Below are positions 44,124 through 52,436 of a DNA stretch of 64,000 bases, piece after piece. This DNA comes from Fluviicola sp. GTDB lineage: Bacteria > Bacteroidota > Bacteroidia > Flavobacteriales_D > Crocinitomicaceae. The stretch covers positions 138,122 through 202,121 of the forward strand of contig NVXV01000004.1 in NCBI GenBank assembly GCA_002734085.1. The letters run 5' to 3'. The first letter of the stretch is position 1, and each line of letters starts with the position of its first letter. The notes beneath the pieces were generated by a model that worked only from the letters and a program-made list of their open reading frames with translations, was not told the origin of the DNA and ran no database searches. The position numbers and the translations under genes are program-made.

Positions 44124-45144
44124 TCAGTAGATAAATTCGTTTCTTTATCCTTTAATTACCACATTAAAAGTTGCATATGAAACATTTATCTATTGAGCAA
44201 AGGTATCAAATAGAAGCCTATTTAAAGCTCAAACAGACCAAAGATTTTATCGCTAGGGAACTTGGGGTTGATCGCTCAACTATTTATCGAGAAATAAAGA
44301 GAAATAAGTTAAAGAGCGGAAATTATTCTGCTGCAAAAGCAGATGAATATTACAGAGATCGTAAGGATCGCTTTTCAACAAATAGAAAGTTTACTGAAGA
44401 GTGTCAAAAGGTAGCCTTAAAATACCTCAATGAACAATGGTCTCCTAAACAAATTGAAGGGTATTGTGCAAGAAACAAGATAGAAATGGTTAGTCATGAG
44501 CGGATTTATCAGCTGATTAGAAAAGACAAACAGGAAGGAGGAAAGTTGTACACCAATCTTCGGCATCAACTCAAATATAGAAAAAGAGCTGTCGGAAAAC
44601 ATTTTCCTATTGCTAATCGCACCACGATTGAAGAAAGACCAGAAATAGTAAACATGAAAACTCGATTTGGTGACTGGGAAATGGATACAATTATAGGCGC
44701 CAACCAAAAAGGTGTTATTCTAACCCTCACAGAAAGAATGACCAATTTTGTCTTCATAGAAAAGCTTGATTTAGGAAAAAATGCAGAAGGGTTAAAAAAT
44801 CAAATCATAAATCTTTTGCTTCCATACAAAGATTTTGTGCATACAATAACAACAGACAATGGTCCTGAGTTCGCTCAGCATTTACAAATCAGTAAAAAGA
44901 TAAAAGCAGCTATCTACTTTGCTCATCCCTACTGTTCTTGGGAGAAAGGATCTATTGAGCATGCAAATAAGTTAATTAGACAATATGTGAAAAAAGAAGA
45001 TGATTTAAGCATTTACACAAAAGAACAACTAGTTGAATTTCAACACAAAATAAATAACAGACCCAGGGAAAAGTTAGAATATGACTGCCCTAAGAATATA
45101 TTTTATAATTTAGTAAACGGTAATGTCGCATTTGCCAGTTGAAT
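44121..45144 (+). mobile_element. IS30-family insertion sequence (ends tentative)
   Basis: A region of about 1.02 kb around the transposase fits the IS30 size. A possible left end GACTCAGTAGATAAATTCG (44121-44139) agrees at 12 of 19 positions with the reverse complement of 45126-45144 (GATTCAACTGGCAAATGCG), which overlaps the transposase stop. No clear target duplication was seen, so the boundaries are weak. Confidence 0.4.
44177..45142 (+). CDS. IS30-family transposase
   Basis: The ATG at 44177 is used; the upstream TTG at 44171 adds two residues. The 321-residue protein has an N-terminal helix-turn-helix (IARELGVDRSTIYREIKRN) and the second IS30 motif LKYLNEQWSPKQIEGYC. The DDE core has Asp in RFGDWEMDTIIG, Asp in TTDNGPEFAQH, and Glu in WEKGSIEHANKLIRQYVKK. 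It appears intact and full length. It lies 300 bp after the tracrRNA gene and could move or reshuffle the locus. Confidence 0.95.
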   Translation: MKHLSIEQRYQIEAYLKLKQTKDFIARELGVDRSTIYREIKRNKLKSGNYSAAKADEYYRDRKDRFSTNRKFTEECQKVALKYLNEQWSPKQIEGYCARNKIEMVSHERIYQLIRKDKQEGGKLYTNLRHQLKYRKRAVGKHFPIANRTTIEERPEIVNMKTRFGDWEMDTIIGANQKGVILTLTERMTNFVFIEKLDLGKNAEGLKNQIINLLLPYKDFVHTITTDNGPEFAQHLQISKKIKAAIYFAHPYCSWEKGSIEHANKLIRQYVKKEDDLSIYTKEQLVEFQHKINNRPREKLEYDCPKNIFYNLVNGNVAFAS

Positions 45145-45172
45145 CTTCCTTCATATCCCCTCACCAAACCAT

Positions 45173-45203
45173 TTTGCACAACAAATATTTTTAACTACAT
45201 TTG
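45173..45203 (+). promoter_or_regulatory. Consensus promoter upstream of a candidate small RNA
   Basis: TTTG (45173-45176), exactly 19 nt, TACATTTG (45196-45203) is a perfect match to the Bacteroidota promoter pattern. No ORF follows within 200 bp on this strand except repeat shadows. Confidence 0.75.
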
Positions 45204-45208
45204 TATTA

Positions 45209-45271
45209 GGTGGTTAGGTTAGGTTGATTAGTAAGAGGGAATCGAACGCTCGTTCATTCCCTCTTTTATTT
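45209..45271 (+). ncRNA. Candidate small RNA, about 60 nt
   Basis: Predicted transcription starts near 45209, and a strong Rho-independent terminator follows: AGAGGGAAT (45234-45242) pairs with ATTCCCTCT (45256-45264), inner GAACG/CGTTC, then TTTTATTTT. The 5' part is G/T-rich (GGTGGTTAGGTTAGGTTGAT). No ATG occurs, so coding is unlikely. Function is unknown; it may belong to the adjacent insertion sequence, act as an independent sRNA, or simply be the transposase terminator. Confidence 0.55.
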
Positions 45272-45455
45272 TACTATGTTTAAAAAGACTTAATTCGACA
45301 AATCCCGAACTTTTAAATATCGCATTGCTATTTAAGTACTAAGTTATCCCGATTTAGAGACCAACGTCGACTGCTTCGAAATGAAGAGTCAAAATTAAAC
45401 ACTCATTCGTCTCTCAGATCCTGCTGAACACTTCTCTTTACTACTTAAGCATCCA

Positions 45456-45707
45456 TTCAGACGCATCGTTTACCTCTTCAGATGAGGGCGTACATCGCTC
45501 AGACGCACCCAAAGCCTCTTCAGATGCTCTGGTGAACTGTTCAGACGGACTTGTACAACGTTCAGATGCACTCGGGAGTCGTTCAGATACACTTGAGAGG
45601 TGTTCATAACCACTTTGACATTGTTCATAACGATTTGGACAGTCTTCAGATGCACTTGGAAGGTGTTCATATCCACTTGGACGGTCTTCAGATGCACTTG
45701 AAAGGTG
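45456..45707. repeat. 21-bp minisatellite, 12 copies
   Basis: Twelve consecutive units of exactly 21 bp begin at 45456, 45477, 45498, 45519, 45540, 45561, 45582, 45603, 45624, 45645, 45666 and 45687. The best-conserved start is TTCAGATGCACTTGGA. On the minus strand a unit reads HLPSASE, so minus frame 45441-45725 encodes 94 residues of SASE-type heptads. Several frames are open because the period is a multiple of three and lacks stops, so coding is not established. Confidence 0.92.
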
Positions 45708-45933
45708 TGTTAGCGGATTACTCAATGCTACATTTCAATCAATTAGTCGCACAGTTTACACTCACAGTACCTTGATTTAACAGGTGTTAACACTTTTCGG
45801 CATGGGATTGGATGTTTAAGCTTTTAGCCATTTCAAATCATCCTTCATCAACATAATTTAAAACGAAGTCAGTTCAATTGATAATGCGTGCATCGAGTCT
45901 GCTGAGATAAAAACACCGTAAAGTAAGTTAAAT

Positions 45934-46275
45934 TCAATACCGTAAGATATCATCCAAACAGAGCTTAAGCTCTTTTAATTGGGATTCGTTGATCTCCCCC
46001 ACTTTTTTAATCAAACGGTCTTTTGAAATGGAGCGAATATGAAAAGTCATGACCTCAGATTTAGCTGTCAGGTTATTTCGTTTGTTGGGCGATAGAATTA
46101 TATTTCCTTTATAATTTTTGATTTTACTCGTTAAAGGACAGCAAATTACCACATTTAAATGTGTATTCATCAGGTTTCCACTCACCACTAATACAGGTCT
46201 TGTTCCCGCTTGCTCACTTCCTTTCGCTGGATTCAGATTTACCAACCATATTTCACATTGCTTAACCTTCTTCAT
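45934..46275 (-). CDS. mazF: MazF/PemK-family toxin
   Basis: This 113-residue protein has the MazF core: KQCEIWLVNLNPAKGSEQAGTRPVLVVSGN, VVICCPLTSKI, and the end KKVGEINESQLKELKLCLDDILRY. It is a predicted mRNA endoribonuclease. It overlaps the upstream antitoxin gene by 14 nt. It sits near the CRISPR and IS30 region, consistent with an accessory module. The length is standard. Confidence 0.95.
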   Translation of the reverse strand: MKKVKQCEIWLVNLNPAKGSEQAGTRPVLVVSGNLMNTHLNVVICCPLTSKIKNYKGNIILSPNKRNNLTAKSEVMTFHIRSISKDRLIKKVGEINESQLKELKLCLDDILRY

Positions 46276-46510
46276 CTTCCTGATCTAATTGAGAAAGATA
46301 ATCTTCCATCCCTTCTTCTGCTATTTGAGTAATATCTTCATCATTCCCCATTCTCTTATACGACTTCACATAATCCGCACGATTCAATTGGTCCAAATAA
46401 ATACTCAACGCTTTTTCAATCAACTTGTTTTTAGGCATACCCAGCTCCTTTGCCTTCTGTTCTAAAAGCTTCAAGAGGTGATTGGGAAGTGAACTGGTAA
46501 ATGTTGCCAT
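46262..46510 (-). CDS. Antitoxin of the MazEF-like pair (ribbon-helix-helix)
   Basis: This 82-residue protein starts MATFTSSLPNHLLKLLEQKA, an RHH strand and helix, followed by KELGMPKNKLIEKALSIYL and an acidic tail (DEDITQIAEEGMEDYLSQLD) that would cover the toxin. It precedes and overlaps the mazF gene by 14 nt. It likely represses its own promoter, which carries a palindrome. Confidence 0.9.
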   Translation of the reverse strand: MATFTSSLPNHLLKLLEQKAKELGMPKNKLIEKALSIYLDQLNRADYVKSYKRMGNDEDITQIAEEGMEDYLSQLDQEDEEG

Positions 46511-46532
46511 TGATAATTATATTTATGTTTTG

Positions 46533-46563
46533 TAAATATAATACGTATTTATTGATTATGCAA
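46533..46563 (-). promoter_or_regulatory. Antitoxin-toxin promoter with palindromic operator
   Basis: On the minus strand TTG (46563-46561), 20 nt, TATATTTA (46540-46533). The perfect palindrome AATACGTATT (46540-46549) sits between the boxes and is a good operator candidate for the RHH antitoxin. Confidence 0.6.
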
Positions 46564-46574
46564 TTTTCTGCTAC

Positions 46575-46661
46575 GTTTCGCCATCGTCGAAACGACTACT
46601 TGAGTCTGGAACCAAATCATTTCGACGAATGATAACGAGGAGAAGTTACACTGGTTCAGAC
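46575..46661. other. Cluster of small inverted repeats in a gene-free stretch
   Basis: GTTTCG-N7-CGAAAC (46575-46593), ATCATT-N6-AATGAT (46616-46633), and an outer pair GTCTGGAACCA (46604-46614) with TGGTTCAGAC (46652-46661) enclose one another. The 310-bp gap between the antitoxin gene and icmF otherwise holds only the antitoxin promoter and the icmF terminator. Confidence 0.5.
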
Positions 46662-46769
46662 GTAATCCCATAGAAAAAAACAAATGACGAACCTCTACTA
46701 TCCAACTTTGTGGGGGGAGTATTCTTGACTGAAAACTATATTAAAAGTTATAGCAGGTTATAGCAGGAA

Positions 46770-46823
46770 TAAAAAAGTGGGGGATTAATCCCCCACCCAT
46801 AGTGTAAAGGATAAATCCTTTAC
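46770..46823 (-). terminator. Terminator hairpins after icmF
   Basis: GTGGGGGATTAATCCCCCAC (46777-46796) is a perfect palindrome followed on the minus strand by six T. A second inverted repeat, GTAAAGGAT-AA-ATCCTTTAC (46804-46823), overlaps the icmF stop codon. Confidence 0.85.
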
Positions 46824-49800
46824 ATATTCCTTCTATACTGTCCACCAACATCAAACAACGCAGTGGTAATCTGACCCAAAGAACAATATTTACAAGCCTC
46901 CATCAATTTATCGAACATATTCTCGTTCTTGATGGCTGCTTCTTGCACTTCTTTCAACCATTTATCAGCTTCTTCCTTTCTTGCTACATGCAAGTCTTCA
47001 AGCATATTGATTTGATATTCCTTTTCTGCAGGAGTTGCACGAATTACTTCTTTTGGAAGCATGGTTGGCGAGCCTTTTGAACTTTTAAAAGTATTCACAC
47101 CAATGATTGGGAAATCCCCGTTGTGCTTGAGCGTTTCATAATACAATGATTCTTCTTGAATCTTAGAACGCTGATACATGGTTTCCATAGCTCCAAGCAC
47201 TCCTCCTCTTTCAGTGATTCTATCAAATTCTGCAAGTACTGCTTCTTCTACTAATTCTGTTAATTCTTCAATGATGAAAGAACCTTGAATTGGGTTTTCA
47301 TTTTTCGCTAAACCAAACTCTTTGTTGATGATCAACTGTATTGCCATTGCTCGACGAACCGACTCTTCTGTTGGCGTTGTAATCGCTTCATCGTATGCGT
47401 TTGTATGCAATGAGTTACAGTTATCATATATAGCATAGAGTGCCTGTAATGTAGTTCTAATGTCGTTAAAATCGATTTCCTGCGCATGAAGTGAACGCCC
47501 AGACGTCTGAATATGGTATTTCAGCATTTGAGCACGTTTGTTCGCTCCGTATTTTTGCTTCAATGCTTTTGACCAAATTCTTCGAGCTACACGTCCAATC
47601 ACAGCGTATTCCGGATCGATTCCATTGGAGAAGAAAAACGATAAGTTGGGACCAAAGTCATTAATATCCATTCCACGACTCAGGTAGTATTCAACATACG
47701 TAAAGCCATTGGAAAGCGTAAGTGCCAATTGTGTAATTGGGTTTGCGCCTGCTTCAGAAATATGATAGCCTGAAATTGATACAGAGTAAAAGTTTCGTAC
47801 TTTCTTTTCAATAAAATATTCCTGTACATCTCCCATCAATCGCAGTGCGAATTCTGTAGAGAAAATACAAGTATTCTGTGCTTGGTCTTCTTTTAGAATA
47901 TCCGCTTGAACGGTTCCACGGACAACAGCCATTGTTTCAGCCTTAATCTTTGAATAAACATCAGCAGGTAAAACTTGATCTCCAGTTACTCCTAGTAACA
48001 TCAATCCTAAACCGTCATTTCCTTCGGGTAAATCTCCTTGATATTCTGGCTGCTTTGTTCCTTTATCCGCAAATATCTTAGCCACTTTCGCTTTCACCTC
48101 TTTCTCTAAACCATTTGCTTTGATGTATTTCTCACAAGCCTGATCGACCGCTGCATTCATAAAAAATCCAAGCAACATTGGAGCAGGACCGTTTATCGTC
48201 ATAGATACAGACGTTTTCGGATCACTTAAGTCAAAACCTGAGTAAAGCTTCTTGGCATCATCTAAACAACAAATCGAAACACCTGAATTACCAATCTTAC
48301 CGTAAATATCGGGACGTTTGTCAGGATCATTTCCGTATAAAGTCACAGAATCGAACGCTGTTGAAAGTCGCTTCGCTGGCATTCCCAAACTCACATAGTG
48401 AAAACGTTTGTTTGTACGCTCTGGACCACCTTCCCCTGCAAACATTCTTGTTGGATCCTCCCCTTCTCTTTTGAATGGGAAAAGTCCCGCCGTGTAAGGG
48501 AATTCTCCAGGTACATTCTCTTGTAAAATCCATCTTAAAGTATCCCCCCAAGAAGTATATTTTGGTAAAGATATTTTTGGAATTTGTAGATGAGATAAAG
48601 ACTCTGTATGTGTTTTAATACTTAATTCCTTGTCTCTAACTTTAAATTTAAACTCTGGATTTTTATATTTTTCAACTGTTTCTCCCCATTTTTCAATTGA
48701 TTCCCAATTGTGAGGGTTCAAATTCATCTTTTCATTTTCAAATGCTTCAGTCAAACCTTTTATCAAACGATCTTTATCTTCTATTTCGCTTGCCGCTAGA
48801 TTGTCAATTGATTTTTGATAACCATAAAGTTTATTTGCCACTTCCACTTGCTGATCTACCCATTTGTCATAGGCTCTATTATTTTCTGCTATTTCAGATA
48901 AATATCTGGTTCTTTCGGGTGGAATAACGAAGATTTTTTCAGACATTTCTTGGGTAATTTCAAATGTCGAATTCAGCTCTGCTTTTGTGTTTTTATTCAG
49001 CGTATCAATCAATACCGTGTACAACGTATTCATTCCAGGGTCATTGAACTGAGAAGCAATTGTACCGTAAACTGGCATTTCGTCTACATTTGTGTCCCAC
49101 AAGTTGTGATTGCGTTGGTATTGTTTACGTACATCTCTCAATGCATCAAGTGCGCCTCGTTTATCGAATTTATTTAATGCAATAACATCGGCAAAATCCA
49201 ACATATCGATTTTCTCTAATTGTGTCGCTGCCCCATATTCAGGTGTCATAACATAGAGACTTACATCTGAATGATCCAAAATTTCAGTATCAGACTGACC
49301 AATACCTGAAGTTTCAAGGATAATCAAATCGTATTCAGCCGCTTTAAGCACCAAAACCGCTTCTGCAACGTGTTTTGACAAAGCCAAATTCGATTGACGC
49401 GTAGCCAAAGAACGCATATACACACGATTACTGGAAATAGAGTTCATTCTAATTCTATCCCCAAGCAATGCCCCACCTGTTTTACGCTTAGATGGATCCA
49501 CAGAGATTACTGCAATATTTTTATCATCGAAATCCACTAAAAACCTTCTAACTAACTCATCCACTAGTGAAGATTTACCTGAGCCACCAGTTCCTGTGAT
49601 TCCAAGAACAGGAGTATTTACTTTATCCGCAAGTTGATGTATTTCTTCGAGTAATGCTTTAGACTCTTCAGGATAATTCTCCGCAGCCGAAATAACATGA
49701 GCTAAATTCGCATCATTTTTTTCTTTGAGCGTAGAGACGTCTACTTTCACATTTTCGCCTACTGGAAAATCAGATTGTTGTACAAGGTCATTAATCATCC

Positions 49801-50200
49801 CTTGAAGTCCCATTTCACGACCATCGTCAGGGTGATAAATACGCGTAACTCCATAATCGTGAAGTTCCTTAATCTCCTCTGGCAGAATTGTACCCCCACC
49901 ACCGGCAAAAATCTTGATTTGCGGCGCTCCTTTTTCTTGGAGTAAGTCGTGCATGTATTTTAAATATTCTGTATGTCCCCCCTGGTAAGATGTCATCGCA
50001 ATTGCTTGTACATCTTCTTGAATCGCACAATCCACAACCTCTTCGACACTTCTATCGTGACCAAGATGAATCACTTCACATCCAGTGGATTGAATGATAC
50101 GGCGCATAATATTTATTGCAGCGTCGTGGCCATCAAAAAGCGATGCCGCTGTTACTATTCTTACTTTATTCTTTGGTTTATAAGGGGCAATTTTTTCCAT
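46820..50200 (-). CDS. icmF: Fused isobutyryl-CoA mutase (IcmF)
   Basis: The start is the ATG at 50200 ([20 protein letters not shown]), with a longer TTG frame to 50269 rejected. The 1126-residue protein has a B12-binding domain (10-140, [25 protein letters not shown]), a MeaB-like GTPase chaperone (about 195-400, Walker [10 protein letters not shown] at 203-211), and the acyl-CoA mutase barrel (about 560-1126, [32 protein letters not shown]). This order is that of IcmF, which interconverts isobutyryl- and butyryl-CoA and carries its own repair chaperone. The TAGLFPF motif favours IcmF over methylmalonyl-CoA mutase. Confidence 0.95.
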   Translation of the reverse strand: MEKIAPYKPKNKVRIVTAASLFDGHDAAINIMRRIIQSTGCEVIHLGHDRSVEEVVDCAIQEDVQAIAMTSYQGGHTEYLKYMHDLLQEKGAPQIKIFAGGGGTILPEEIKELHDYGVTRIYHPDDGREMGLQGMINDLVQQSDFPVGENVKVDVSTLKEKNDANLAHVISAAENYPEESKALLEEIHQLADKVNTPVLGITGTGGSGKSSLVDELVRRFLVDFDDKNIAVISVDPSKRKTGGALLGDRIRMNSISSNRVYMRSLATRQSNLALSKHVAEAVLVLKAAEYDLIILETSGIGQSDTEILDHSDVSLYVMTPEYGAATQLEKIDMLDFADVIALNKFDKRGALDALRDVRKQYQRNHNLWDTNVDEMPVYGTIASQFNDPGMNTLYTVLIDTLNKNTKAELNSTFEITQEMSEKIFVIPPERTRYLSEIAENNRAYDKWVDQQVEVANKLYGYQKSIDNLAASEIEDKDRLIKGLTEAFENEKMNLNPHNWESIEKWGETVEKYKNPEFKFKVRDKELSIKTHTESLSHLQIPKISLPKYTSWGDTLRWILQENVPGEFPYTAGLFPFKREGEDPTRMFAGEGGPERTNKRFHYVSLGMPAKRLSTAFDSVTLYGNDPDKRPDIYGKIGNSGVSICCLDDAKKLYSGFDLSDPKTSVSMTINGPAPMLLGFFMNAAVDQACEKYIKANGLEKEVKAKVAKIFADKGTKQPEYQGDLPEGNDGLGLMLLGVTGDQVLPADVYSKIKAETMAVVRGTVQADILKEDQAQNTCIFSTEFALRLMGDVQEYFIEKKVRNFYSVSISGYHISEAGANPITQLALTLSNGFTYVEYYLSRGMDINDFGPNLSFFFSNGIDPEYAVIGRVARRIWSKALKQKYGANKRAQMLKYHIQTSGRSLHAQEIDFNDIRTTLQALYAIYDNCNSLHTNAYDEAITTPTEESVRRAMAIQLIINKEFGLAKNENPIQGSFIIEELTELVEEAVLAEFDRITERGGVLGAMETMYQRSKIQEESLYYETLKHNGDFPIIGVNTFKSSKGSPTMLPKEVIRATPAEKEYQINMLEDLHVARKEEADKWLKEVQEAAIKNENMFDKLMEACKYCSLGQITTALFDVGGQYRRNM

Positions 50201-50396
50201 AATATTCTTCTGTGAACGTTCGCAAATATAAGCAGAATTCAATGATTTTAAAGACAAATCCAGTTGCAATTCATGACGTTTTAATTTAAAATGGGATGGA
50301 TAATACCACTAAACTCAATGATTTTAAAAAGATTAAAGAAAAACAATTACTTTTTGGACATAAATAGTATTTTTGACAACAGATAAAAACACAATT

Positions 50397-50750
50397 ATGG
50401 AAGAACTAGACGATAATATAGAAATCAACAACCTCGAGACAAAAAAAGTCCCTAATAATGTTGGAATATTAGTTCTTGGGATATGCTCTATTTTTCCCGG
50501 ATGTGTATGCTATGGTGTTCCAGGTATTGTCTGTGGTATTATTGCACTTGTATTGAGTACTAAGGCTAACAAGCTTATTCAAGCTAATCCTGGAATGTAT
50601 GATGACAGTTCAAAACAATTAGTCAAAGCTGGAAGAATCTGTGCAATTATAGGATTATGCTTATCAATTCTTTTCTTCTTGTTTCTTATTGCTTACTTAA
50701 TAATTGTAGGGACTGTAATAACAAGCGCTGGTCCTTTTTCTAGATTTTAG
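50397..50750 (+). CDS. Cys-rich two-helix membrane protein (CCC motif type)
   Basis: The ATG at 50397 (MEELDDNIEINNLETKKVPN) is preferred to the TTG at 50373. The 117-residue protein has two membrane helices, the first with ICSIFPGCVCYGVPGIVCGIIAL, the second with ICAIIGLCLSILFFLFLIAYLIIV. It resembles bacterial DUF4190 or CCC motif membrane proteins. Function is unknown. The DUF2752 gene follows after 3 nt. Confidence 0.85.
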   Translation: MEELDDNIEINNLETKKVPNNVGILVLGICSIFPGCVCYGVPGIVCGIIALVLSTKANKLIQANPGMYDDSSKQLVKAGRICAIIGLCLSILFFLFLIAYLIIVGTVITSAGPFSRF

Positions 50751-50753
50751 TTT

Positions 50754-51044
50754 ATGTTTTTATCTATCGATGATCACCTACTGAAGTGTTCATTTAAAGA
50801 ACATTTAGGTATTGAATGTTTAGGTTGTGGTACACAGCGGTCTTTTTTGGCTTTAATGAAGGGAGATGTTGTTCAATCTTTTATTTATAATCCAGGGGTT
50901 CTATTGATACTTTTGACTCTCCTCATTAGCTTCTTGGTTTGCAAATATTTTCCGAAATACTCCTTTAAAACCATAATCACTAGCTTTTCAGTTACAGTAT
51001 TGGCAATGACTGTGTCTTATATTCTTAAGCTTGTTGGGGTTTAA
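50754..51044 (+). CDS. DUF2752 membrane protein
   Basis: This 96-residue protein has the conserved GIECLGCGTQRSFLALMKGD motif of DUF2752, followed by two or three membrane helices (PGVLLILLTLLISFLVC and TSFSVTVLAMTVSYIL). It follows the Cys-rich membrane gene by 3 nt, a common pairing in Bacteroidota. Function is not known. Confidence 0.92.
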   Translation: MFLSIDDHLLKCSFKEHLGIECLGCGTQRSFLALMKGDVVQSFIYNPGVLLILLTLLISFLVCKYFPKYSFKTIITSFSVTVLAMTVSYILKLVGV

Positions 51045-51150
51045 TCTAAATCGCAAAAAAGTAATCAAGCTGAAATTTAAAGATTTCGCCGAATAGAATG
51101 AAGAAAAATCACATGGTTTAATTCTTATACTCCAGTCAGTCTTTAAAAAC

Positions 51151-52233
51151 TTACTCAATCAAATCAGGGTTCATGACTTTCGTTTGATGACGAATAGACT
51201 CCTGGTGAATAGCATCCATTACTGAACGAACAAACTTTGGTGTTAACCTCAACTCCTCCGATTGACTTAAACGTTTTTCAATAATCTCTTTCCAGTGTTC
51301 TTGCTGAAGAATTGTTATGTCGTTCTCACGTTTATAAATCCCAACTTCTTCCGCTATTTTCATGCGTTCTGAAAGCATACTAAACATTTTATCATCCAGA
51401 TCAGCAATTTTGCCTCGCATCAATCCGATAAAGCTCATTTCATCTTTGGAAAGATGTTCTTTTCTCAACTTTAGTTTTGACATTAAATCAACCAATCCGT
51501 CGGGTGTCACTTGTTGTTTTGGATCAGACCATGCTTGATCAGGGTTATTATGCGTCTCAAGCATTAAGCCTGCGAAATTTAAATCCATTGCCTTTTGGGC
51601 AACTTCTTGTAATCCATCTCGCCGACCAGAGATATGACTTGGATCACATATCAAAGGGATATCTGGCATTTTCTCAACCAATGCAATTGGAATTTCCCAG
51701 TTTGGAACATTTCTATACTTTGGGTGATTGTACACAGAAAACCCTCTATGGATGGCAATCAAATCATCTATTCCTGCCTGCTGAAAACGTTCTAAAGCAC
51801 CAATCCAAAGCATTAAATCAGGGTTTACTGGATTTTTAACCATTACTGTAATCTTTGTTCCTTTGATTGCATCAGCAATTTCTTGCACAGCGAATGGGTT
51901 AACCGTAGTTCTAGCTCCTATCCACAAAACATCAACTCCCGCACCTAAAGCCAACTCAACATGTTTAGCATTAGCTACCTCTGTTGTAGTAGGTAAACCA
52001 TTTTTCTTTCCAGCATTAACTAACCAGTTCAACCCTTCTTCGCCCACTCCTTCAAATGAATTTGGTCGTGTTCTTGGCTTCCAAATACCCGCTCTTAGAA
52101 TTGCCGTAGTTGATTTTTCTGCCAAATCCTTAGCTACACTATGAACTTGTTCTTCAGTCTCAGCACTACAAGGACCAGCAATTAGAAAAGGTCTTTTGTA
52201 CTGTTTTGCAGTATTATTTAAATCTAGTATCAT
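51151..52233 (-). CDS. Bifunctional DAHP synthase / type II chorismate mutase
   Basis: The ATG at 52233 (MILDLNNTAKQYKRPFLIAG) is used, since the longer frame runs into the attenuator hairpin. The 360-residue protein has a KdsA-type DAHP synthase domain (1-260: IAGPCSAETEEQ, AGIWKPRTRPNSFEGVGEEGL, MVKNPVNPD, LICDPSHISG) and an AroQ chorismate mutase domain (265-350: MRGKIADLDDKMFSMLSERM, IYKRENDITILQQEHW). It makes the first shikimate-pathway product and prephenate. It stands alone behind a Trp-codon leader peptide and terminator. Confidence 0.96.
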   Translation of the reverse strand: MILDLNNTAKQYKRPFLIAGPCSAETEEQVHSVAKDLAEKSTTAILRAGIWKPRTRPNSFEGVGEEGLNWLVNAGKKNGLPTTTEVANAKHVELALGAGVDVLWIGARTTVNPFAVQEIADAIKGTKITVMVKNPVNPDLMLWIGALERFQQAGIDDLIAIHRGFSVYNHPKYRNVPNWEIPIALVEKMPDIPLICDPSHISGRRDGLQEVAQKAMDLNFAGLMLETHNNPDQAWSDPKQQVTPDGLVDLMSKLKLRKEHLSKDEMSFIGLMRGKIADLDDKMFSMLSERMKIAEEVGIYKRENDITILQQEHWKEIIEKRLSQSEELRLTPKFVRSVMDAIHQESIRHQTKVMNPDLIE

Positions 52234-52269
52234 CTCTTTAAAATAACACTCTATTCCTAGAGTTTGTTC

Positions 52270-52302
52270 CAAAAAAAATCCCATTCACAAATGCGAATGG
52301 GA
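52270..52302 (-). terminator. Attenuator terminator before DAHP synthase
   Basis: Read on the minus strand, TCCCATTC (52302-52295) pairs with GAATGGGA (52286-52279), followed by eight T (52278-52271). It lies 46 nt after the Trp-leader stop and 37 nt before the DAHP synthase ATG. Its upper arm can pair instead with 52323-52332 (9 of 10 bases), forming an antiterminator. Confidence 0.82.
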
Positions 52303-52324
52303 CTTATATAATTTCAATAGACTC

Positions 52325-52378
52325 CTATTCGCTCAAAGCGTTAAGACTCCACCATTTTGTATTATTCGTTTTAAACAT
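52325..52378 (-). CDS. Trp leader peptide
   Basis: A 17-codon frame reads MFKTNNTKWWSLNALSE and stops at TAG (52327-52325). Two Trp codons lie side by side (residues 9 and 10). It precedes the attenuator hairpins and an aromatic biosynthesis gene. A TATCTTTG box ends 5 nt before its ATG. Too short for routine gene calling, but its position and composition match ribosome-mediated attenuation. Its role is regulatory, with no expected function for the peptide. Confidence 0.8.
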   Translation of the reverse strand: MFKTNNTKWWSLNALSE

Positions 52379-52382
52379 GTTT

Positions 52383-52409
52383 CAAAGATAAGAAAAATTA
52401 AACCTACAA
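52383..52409 (-). promoter_or_regulatory. Promoter of the Trp leader and DAHP synthase gene
   Basis: On the minus strand TTG (52409-52407), 16 nt, TATCTTTG (52390-52383). The exact TAnnTTTG box puts the start of transcription at or beside the leader ATG (52378), so the leader mRNA may be leaderless. Confidence 0.6.
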
Positions 52410-52436
52410 TTGTTTTTCATAAAGGAATTCTTAACA

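Noticed and set aside
44098..45202. AATATTTTAAAACTACACAT and AATATTTTTAACTACATTT flank the IS30-type gene
   Set aside because: They are direct, not inverted, and imperfect, so they do not look like insertion-sequence ends.
45441..45725. A 94-residue minus-strand ORF, with open frames also on the plus strand
   Set aside because: The 21-bp unit has no stop in several frames, so open frames are expected by chance; coding was not claimed and it is described as a repeat.
51151..52284. Upstream start for DAHP synthase at 52284
   Set aside because: That frame would translate the attenuator terminator hairpin; the ATG at 52233 gives the normal N-terminus.
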